Shown here: positions 5,786 to 9,415 of the stretch, piece by piece
Position numbering within the stretch: position 1 is the first letter of the stretch
How the letters are laid out: the number at the start of each line of letters is the position of its first letter
Assembly (NCBI GenBank): GCA_021776755.1
Contig: JAJFFI010000461.1
Span: forward strand, 1-9,415
DNA: 9,415 nt
Direction: 5' to 3'
Origin: Alphaproteobacteria bacterium
GTDB taxonomy: Bacteria; Pseudomonadota; Alphaproteobacteria; JAJFFI01
Notes under the pieces: generated by a model
The model's input: only the letters and a program-made list of their open reading frames with translations
Databases searched by the model: none
Told to the model about the DNA's origin: nothing
Translations under genes and position numbers: made by a program

Positions 5786-6197
5786 TGTAGAGATTTGACC
5801 ATGATATTCGGCACCGAAACAGGTGGGATCGTTGAAGTTGGCGACGGCAACCTAATAGGTCGACAATGAAATTGCGAAGGAATTGCCATAGTACGGGTAT
5901 CTCGATTTCATTAATTTCGAGGTTTGATCAGTGATCGCTTGGTTGCTTTGTTGTGCGGCGAAACGAGCCGAAACATGATAGCGGCCTTTACCCTAGACAA
6001 AAATGCCAATCCATTCCTCTTTGAGACGCTGCTTGCGCCGGCCCCTCGGAAAAAGGTGGGCGAATGACTCTGAGGGTGGAGGCAAACGGCGGCGCTCTCT
6101 GTGTCTCAGTGCCTCTGTGGTTCAATCCCCTTCAAACCGCACTGGCCCATCCGGCTATTCCGATGATAGCCTTATTCCACGAACCCGGAGCAGCGCT
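5786..6197. other. Divergent intergenic region between methyltransferase and PhyH genes
   Basis: No convincing gene is seen in these 412 bases; the frame running into PhyH from 6003 lacks family similarity and is treated as non-coding. The part up to about 5990 is AT-rich and must hold the promoter of the minus-strand cluster, although I find no strong -35/-10 pair. It contains short repeats: AATTGC twice with an 11-base period (5870 and 5881), an imperfect palindrome CTCGA-11-TCGAG (5901-5921), and TGATC twice (5925 and 5932). From about 6000 the composition returns to that of the chromosome, and a dispersed-repeat fragment lies at 6095-6126. Confidence 0.6.
6095..6126 (+). repeat. Fragment of a CTCTGTGTCTC-type dispersed repeat
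   Basis: The bases CTCTCTGTGTCTCAGTGC followed by CTCTGTGGTTCAAT have an internal CTCTGTG rhythm of eight to nine bases. They match, from memory, a motif scattered through many unrelated bacterial genomes (consensus near CTCTGTGTCTCTGTGCCTCTGTGG), whose translation gives the familiar spurious LCVSVPLWFN peptide seen here in one frame. It lies in the leader of the PhyH gene, about 70 bases before the start codon. Its function is unknown, and only one copy is in the window. Confidence 0.45.
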
Positions 6198-7133
6198 ATG
6201 ACCCCTGAAGAGATCCTCGCCCACAAACCCCGCACCCTCACCCAGGCCCAGCGCGAGGCGTATTTCGCCGACGGCTACCTGCTGCTCGAGCGCCTGATCC
6301 CGCAGGACTGGCTCGACCGGCTGCACGCCGTGACGGACCGCCTGCTCAAGGAGAGCCGCGGCGTCATCGCATCGGGCGAGGTGTTCGACATCGCGCCCGG
6401 CCACGGCGCCGAGCACCCGAAGGTGCGCCGCTTCAAGAAGCCCGACGAGGTCGACCCGGAATACTGGGCCTTCGCCCAGGACCTCATCGCCGACGTCGCC
6501 GCCGATCTTGTAGGCCCGAACGTCGCCTATCACCACTCGAAGCTGAACTTCAAATGGCATGACGGTTCGGACGAGGTGAAGTGGCACCAGGACATCCAGT
6601 TCTACCCGCACACCAACTACAACGTGCTGGCGATCGGCACCTATATGGCCGACACCGCCGCTGGCGACGGCCCGATCACCGTGCTGCCCGGCAGCCATGA
6701 AGGCCCGCTCTACGATCTCTATGACGACGACGGCAACTGGACCGGCAGCCTCAAGGACCGCGATGCGGCGGCCCTCGACACTTCCAAGGCGGTCACGCTG
6801 GAAGGCCCGGCCGGTTCGATCACGGTGCACAGCGCGCGGACCGTGCATTGCTCGGCGCCGACGGCCGCCGACAACGCCGGGAGCCAGCGCCCGCTGCTGA
6901 TCAACGCCTACAACAGCGCCGACGCATTCGCGTTCACGCCGCACCCCAGCGAGTCGGTCAATTCCAGGAAGATCATCCGCGGCGAGCCCGCCCGATGGGC
7001 GCATCTCGACCCGCGACCCTGCCCGGTGCCGCCGGACTGGTCAAAGGGCTACACCTCGATTTTTGCAGCGCAGGCCGGGGAAGACAAGAAGGCGGGCGCC
7101 TCCGCAAAGAAGGTTTCGGGCGGCATGATGTGA
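6198..7133 (+). CDS. Phytanoyl-CoA dioxygenase (PhyH) family protein
   Basis: This 311-residue protein belongs to the Fe(II)/2-oxoglutarate-dependent PhyH oxygenases, cytoplasmic enzymes that hydroxylate diverse small molecules. The N-terminal LTQAQREAYFADGYLLLERLIP (about 14-35) is the usual entry to the fold. The metal site is His130 and Asp132 in VKWHQDIQFYPHTNYN. The strand GDGPITVLPGSHEGPL (156-171) follows. The distal ligand is probably His217 in SARTVHCSAP, and Arg231 in SQRPLLINAYNS is placed to bind 2-oxoglutarate. The frame is open back to 6003, but the ATG at 6198 has GGAG seven bases upstream and starts where the family starts. The 65 extra upstream residues are low-complexity and overlap a dispersed repeat. 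The substrate cannot be inferred: no biosynthetic or catabolic neighbour is present. It is convergent with the HemY-like gene. Confidence 0.9.
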   Translation: MTPEEILAHKPRTLTQAQREAYFADGYLLLERLIPQDWLDRLHAVTDRLLKESRGVIASGEVFDIAPGHGAEHPKVRRFKKPDEVDPEYWAFAQDLIADVAADLVGPNVAYHHSKLNFKWHDGSDEVKWHQDIQFYPHTNYNVLAIGTYMADTAAGDGPITVLPGSHEGPLYDLYDDDGNWTGSLKDRDAAALDTSKAVTLEGPAGSITVHSARTVHCSAPTAADNAGSQRPLLINAYNSADAFAFTPHPSESVNSRKIIRGEPARWAHLDPRPCPVPPDWSKGYTSIFAAQAGEDKKAGASAKKVSGGMM

Positions 7134-7147
7134 TGCCATCCCTGACG

Positions 7148-7272
7148 CTTCATCCTGAGGTGCGAGCCCCTTGTCTCAAGGGGTGAGCCTCGAAGGATGC
7201 GGTGCCGAGGGGAGGTCACTCATCCCCCCGCTTCGCCCTTCGAGGGCGCTGACGCGCCACCTCAGGGTGAAG
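7148..7272. repeat. Structured inverted-repeat element between convergent genes
   Basis: The outer arms are CTTCATCCTGAGGTG (7148-7162) and CACCTCAGGGTGAAG (7258-7272); they pair at 14 of 15 positions. Inside lie CCTCGAAGG (7188-7196), which pairs perfectly with CCTTCGAGG (7237-7245), and a tight hairpin CCCCTTG-TCT-CAAGGGG (7167-7183). There are also small hairpins GCCC-TTCGA-GGGC (7235-7247) and GGCGC-TGAC-GCGCC (7245-7258). The CATCCTGAGGTGCGAGC / CCTCGAAGGATG wording is that of a dispersed intergenic repeat I recall from alphaproteobacterial genomes. It lies between the convergent PhyH and HemY-like genes, where it could stop or protect transcripts from both sides. It has no U-run, so it is not a canonical intrinsic terminator. 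Confidence 0.7.
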
Positions 7273-7323
7273 CTCCGAGTTCCTGCAACCTAGTCTATTT
7301 TGCTTGAGGCTGAGAGCCGGCCC

Positions 7324-8781
7324 CTATCTCACCGCCACATCACCGTCATACTGATTGCCGTCGGCGGATTCCGGCAGGCCCGGCTCGGGGGCCGCGCCCG
7401 CGGCGGGCGACAGCAGTTTCTGGTCGCCCTCGGGCCCTTCGACTTTCCCGAGCGCCGCGCCCGGTGCTACGTCGCTGCGGGGCGGCATGCGCCAGTCGAT
7501 GGAGCCGAACTCGCCGCAATGGCCGCAGATCGCGTTCCAGCCCGGTGCAGTCGCGCCGCAGTTGGCGCAGACCCAGCCCGGATCGGCCGGTGCATCCGCA
7601 GCCCGCGACAGCCACTGGCGCGCAGCCTCGGTATTGCCGTGCTCGGCCTCCTCGACCTCGGCCATCAGGCGGCACCAGCGTGCCGATTGCCCGACGCCGG
7701 TGCCGGTGTTGCGCGCCTCGGTGAGGTGCCGGCGCGCCTCGCCCCAGAGCTTGGCGTCGAGAGCGGCGCGCGCCATCGCGAGATGACTTTCCGGATGGTC
7801 CTTGCGCAGATTACGGAGGGTGCGGATCGACTGCACCCGCTTGAGCGGATCGGACTGGGACACCGCCGACCGGTACATCGTCGCGAGCTCCGGGTGCGGC
7901 GCGGTCTTCCAGGCATGCTCGATGAAACTCTCGGCCTTGCTCCGCTTGCCGCTCTCGAGCAGCAGCCGCGCAACCGCGATGTTCGCCGCCTGCAATTCGG
8001 GATTGAGCTTGACCGCCTCACGCACGAACTTGAGCGCGCCCGAGGCATTGCCCCCGGCTTCGGCGGCGAGGCCCTGCTGCAACTGCAGGATCGCGCGATA
8101 CTGGGTTGGCTGGTCGCCTACCATCGCGCCCTGCCGGACCGCCTTCTTGATCAGGTTCTCGGCCGCCTTCCAGTCGCCCGCGGCGGCCTCGGCCTTGAAC
8201 AGTTCGGTGATAACCCATTTCGATTTCGGTCTGATATCGTGGGCGCGCCGGGCGAGTTTCAGTGTCTTGTCGCGGTCGCCTTCGCGCTGCGACTGCACCA
8301 TCAGGCCGCGGATGGCGAGAAACTCGGTTTCCGGGCGCTCCAGCATCGCCTCGAAGTAGCGCCGGGCCGCACCCTCCTCGCCGTCGAGCTGGGCTGCCTG
8401 CGCCAACAGCAGCATGGTCAGCGGCTCCTTGTCGTCGAGCCGGCCGTTGGCTTCGCGCGCCTGCTTGCGGGCTTCCTCCGGATCGCCGGCGGCGAGGGCG
8501 ACCATGCCCTTCGTCAGCGCCAGATAGCCGTCGCGGCGGCGGCGCTCGCTCCGCGCCAGCCCGAAGGCCCGCGGCGCTCCGACGATCGCGCGCCAGAAGC
8601 GGTAGATCAGCGCCGCCACGACGGCGATCGCGACGACGATGAGGATCAGGATCGGCGTCGACGTGCGAATGCGCCAGCCCAGCCAGTCGATGGTGATGGC
8701 GCCCGAGTTCTGGGCGAGCCAGACCCCGGCGAGTGACAGCACGACAATTGCGGCGAATGCAATGAGAGCGCGGATCAGCAC
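7324..8781 (-). CDS. hemY: HemY-like membrane protein with TPR repeats and zinc ribbon
   Basis: This 485-residue protein is the alphaproteobacterial HemY_N/TPR protein, an inner-membrane protein. It takes its name from haem operons and is not the HemY protoporphyrinogen oxidase of Bacillus. Two N-terminal membrane segments are visible at about 3-23 and 42-62, separated by NSGAITIDWLGWRIRTS. Helical repeat sequence rich in Ala/Leu follows, as in TPR proteins. Near the C-terminus a zinc ribbon has Cys405/Cys408 and Cys419/Cys422 (CANC and CGHC), then a disordered tail. The frame extends to 8853, but that stretch overlaps the upstream gene. The GTG at 8781 follows that gene's TAA by one base and has GGAG eight bases upstream, so it is the start. 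Tight coupling to the Mic60-like gene suggests a joint role in envelope or membrane organisation; a haem role is unproven. Confidence 0.88.
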   Translation of the reverse strand: MLIRALIAFAAIVVLSLAGVWLAQNSGAITIDWLGWRIRTSTPILILIVVAIAVVAALIYRFWRAIVGAPRAFGLARSERRRRDGYLALTKGMVALAAGDPEEARKQAREANGRLDDKEPLTMLLLAQAAQLDGEEGAARRYFEAMLERPETEFLAIRGLMVQSQREGDRDKTLKLARRAHDIRPKSKWVITELFKAEAAAGDWKAAENLIKKAVRQGAMVGDQPTQYRAILQLQQGLAAEAGGNASGALKFVREAVKLNPELQAANIAVARLLLESGKRSKAESFIEHAWKTAPHPELATMYRSAVSQSDPLKRVQSIRTLRNLRKDHPESHLAMARAALDAKLWGEARRHLTEARNTGTGVGQSARWCRLMAEVEEAEHGNTEAARQWLSRAADAPADPGWVCANCGATAPGWNAICGHCGEFGSIDWRMPPRSDVAPGAALGKVEGPEGDQKLLSPAAGAAPEPGLPESADGNQYDGDVAVR

Positions 8782-8782
8782 G

Positions 8783-9415
8783 TTATTCGCTCCCGCCCGT
8801 GCCGCCAACAGTACCGCCGCCGCCTGCACCCGCCAGCGACGCAATCGCCGCACGGCTCAGGCCGTCGACTGCAACTTCGGCCGCGATCCGCGCCCTGGCC
8901 TGCGTCATCCAGGGCGCTGCCTGATCGGCGGCGCGCCCGGTGAGGCTTTCCATCTCCTTCACCGCGCCCGCAAGATCGCCCTTCGAGAGCCGCGCCTCGG
9001 CGCGCGCCACGACGGCATCGCTGCCCGGGCCCACGGCATCGGCGCCGGTGCGGCGGACCGAAAAGATATCGCCGAGCTTGCTCATCAGCTTGTCGCCGGT
9101 CGACGGGTTCGCCGGCAGCCGGCCCGCCTTCACCACATCCCAGGCGATCGCCGAGAATGACGACCGGAGGGCGGCGTCCGTCGCCACACCCGTGTCGGCA
9201 TGGGGCTCGAGGATCGTCACCGCAGCACCAACGGCCGCGGGCGCGTTCTCGGCGGCAAGCCCTTTCAGCACCTTCAACTCGGCGGCAAAGGGCCGGCCCT
9301 TCAGCACGGCTTCACGCAGTTGTCCCGCCGCAAGTGCCAGCGTCGATTGCGTGGTGCCGGCGCCGGTTTCGAGTTTTTTCTCCAGTGCGGCCATGCGGTC
9401 CTGGGTCGCCTTCAG
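8783..9415 (-). CDS. Mitofilin/Mic60-like protein, C-terminal part
   Basis: The frame is open to the right edge of the window, so only the last 210 residues are present; the membrane anchor and most of the coiled coil lie outside. The visible start LKATQDRMAALEKKLE looks like the end of a coiled coil. It is followed by an Ala/Leu-rich helical region and the family's signature block at about residues 122-190 of the visible part: LMSKLGDIFSVRRTG, then AVVARAEARLSKGDLAGAVKEMESL, then APWMTQARARI. That is the mitofilin signature domain shared by mitochondrial Mic60 and its alphaproteobacterial relatives, which shape inner-membrane invaginations. In Alphaproteobacteria this gene commonly lies between hemD and a HemY-like gene; hemC/hemD would be expected just outside to the right. 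The tail is a Gly/Thr-rich disordered stretch. Family likely; role in this organism inferred. Confidence 0.8.
   Translation of the reverse strand: MKATQDRMAALEKKLETGAGTTQSTLALAAGQLREAVLKGRPFAAELKVLKGLAAENAPAAVGAAVTILEPHADTGVATDAALRSSFSAIAWDVVKAGRLPANPSTGDKLMSKLGDIFSVRRTGADAVGPGSDAVVARAEARLSKGDLAGAVKEMESLTGRAADQAAPWMTQARARIAAEVAVDGLSRAAIASLAGAGGGGTVGGTGGSE

Larger units (their letters stand above)
2059..5990. other. Low-GC accessory block (putative defence island)
   Basis: Base composition drops sharply between the tRNA-Thr promoter and the region before the PhyH gene. One line counted by hand inside (2581-2640) has 28/60 G+C, against 44/60 in a flanking line (8461-8520). The reading frames inside use many AT-ending codons, unlike the strongly GC3-biased neighbours. 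The block holds three tightly linked minus-strand genes (methyltransferase, ATPase, HNH protein) and no integrase, transposase or phage gene. The flanking genes (prfC, PhyH, hemY) look like ordinary chromosomal genes. Borders are estimated by eye from composition and are good to perhaps 50 bases. Acquisition by horizontal transfer is inferred from composition and content; the mechanism is not visible. Confidence 0.75.

Noticed and set aside
2046..5891. 9-base match TTGCCATAG (2046-2054 and 5883-5891) as flanking direct repeats
   Set aside because: The right copy lies inside the AT-rich leader of the cluster, not at the composition border; chance expectation is appreciable.
6003..6197. 65-residue N-terminal extension of the PhyH protein
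   Set aside because: Low-complexity, overlaps a dispersed repeat, and the ATG at 6198 has a well-placed GGAG.
5786..6197. CRISPR array or further RNA gene in the divergent region
   Set aside because: No regularly spaced repeats longer than six bases, and no tRNA-like cloverleaf on either strand.
6132..7004. A 290-codon minus-strand open frame opposite the PhyH gene
   Set aside because: The plus strand carries the H-x-D iron site and a good Shine-Dalgarno sequence; the minus frame has no recognisable features.
7300..8736. A 478-codon plus-strand open frame opposite the HemY-like gene
   Set aside because: Antisense shadow produced by GC3-rich codons; it is Arg/Ala/Pro-rich with no family pattern, while the minus strand has membrane segments and a zinc ribbon.

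Overview
The window looks like part of an alphaproteobacterial chromosome. The flanks are GC-rich: one 60-base line in the tetratricopeptide gene counts 44/60 G+C. A HemY-like gene directly follows a mitofilin/Mic60-like gene, an order typical of Alphaproteobacteria. A Rhodospirillales-type genome is my guess; the sequence does not settle genus or species.

Layout from left to right. (1) Bases 2-289, plus strand: 3' end of a VOC/glyoxalase-family gene, convergent with prfC. (2) Bases 294-1874, minus strand: prfC, peptide chain release factor 3, with a GTG start set by a good Shine-Dalgarno sequence. Upstream, on the same strand, lies a complete tRNA-Thr(CGU) at 1943-2018 with its own promoter. 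(3) About 2059-5990: a block of clearly lower GC (one line counts 28/60) carrying three minus-strand genes. Transcribed in order, they are a beta-class DNA methyltransferase, a 623-residue AAA/ABC-type ATPase with an unrecognised N-terminal region of about 210 residues, and a 202-residue HNH-type nuclease whose ATG overlaps the ATPase stop as ATGA. (4) Bases 6198-7133, plus strand: a phytanoyl-CoA dioxygenase-family (PhyH) non-haem iron enzyme, followed by a structured inverted-repeat element at 7148-7272. (5) Bases 7324-9415, minus strand: a Mic60/mitofilin-like gene (cut by the window end) and, one base later, a HemY-like membrane tetratricopeptide protein ending in a zinc ribbon.

The accessory block is the main point of interest. 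The ATPase and HNH pair resembles the PtuA/PtuB pair of Septu anti-phage systems, but it is preceded by a DNA methyltransferase, has no reverse transcriptase, and its ATPase carries a large extra N-terminal region. A reasonable hypothesis is a methylation-guarded, ATPase-controlled HNH restriction or defence system acquired by transfer and inserted next to a tRNA promoter. The methyltransferase would mark self DNA, the ATPase would sense or license the target, and the HNH protein would cut. No integrase or transposase is visible. A short near-repeat at the two GC borders is the only hint of an insertion junction.
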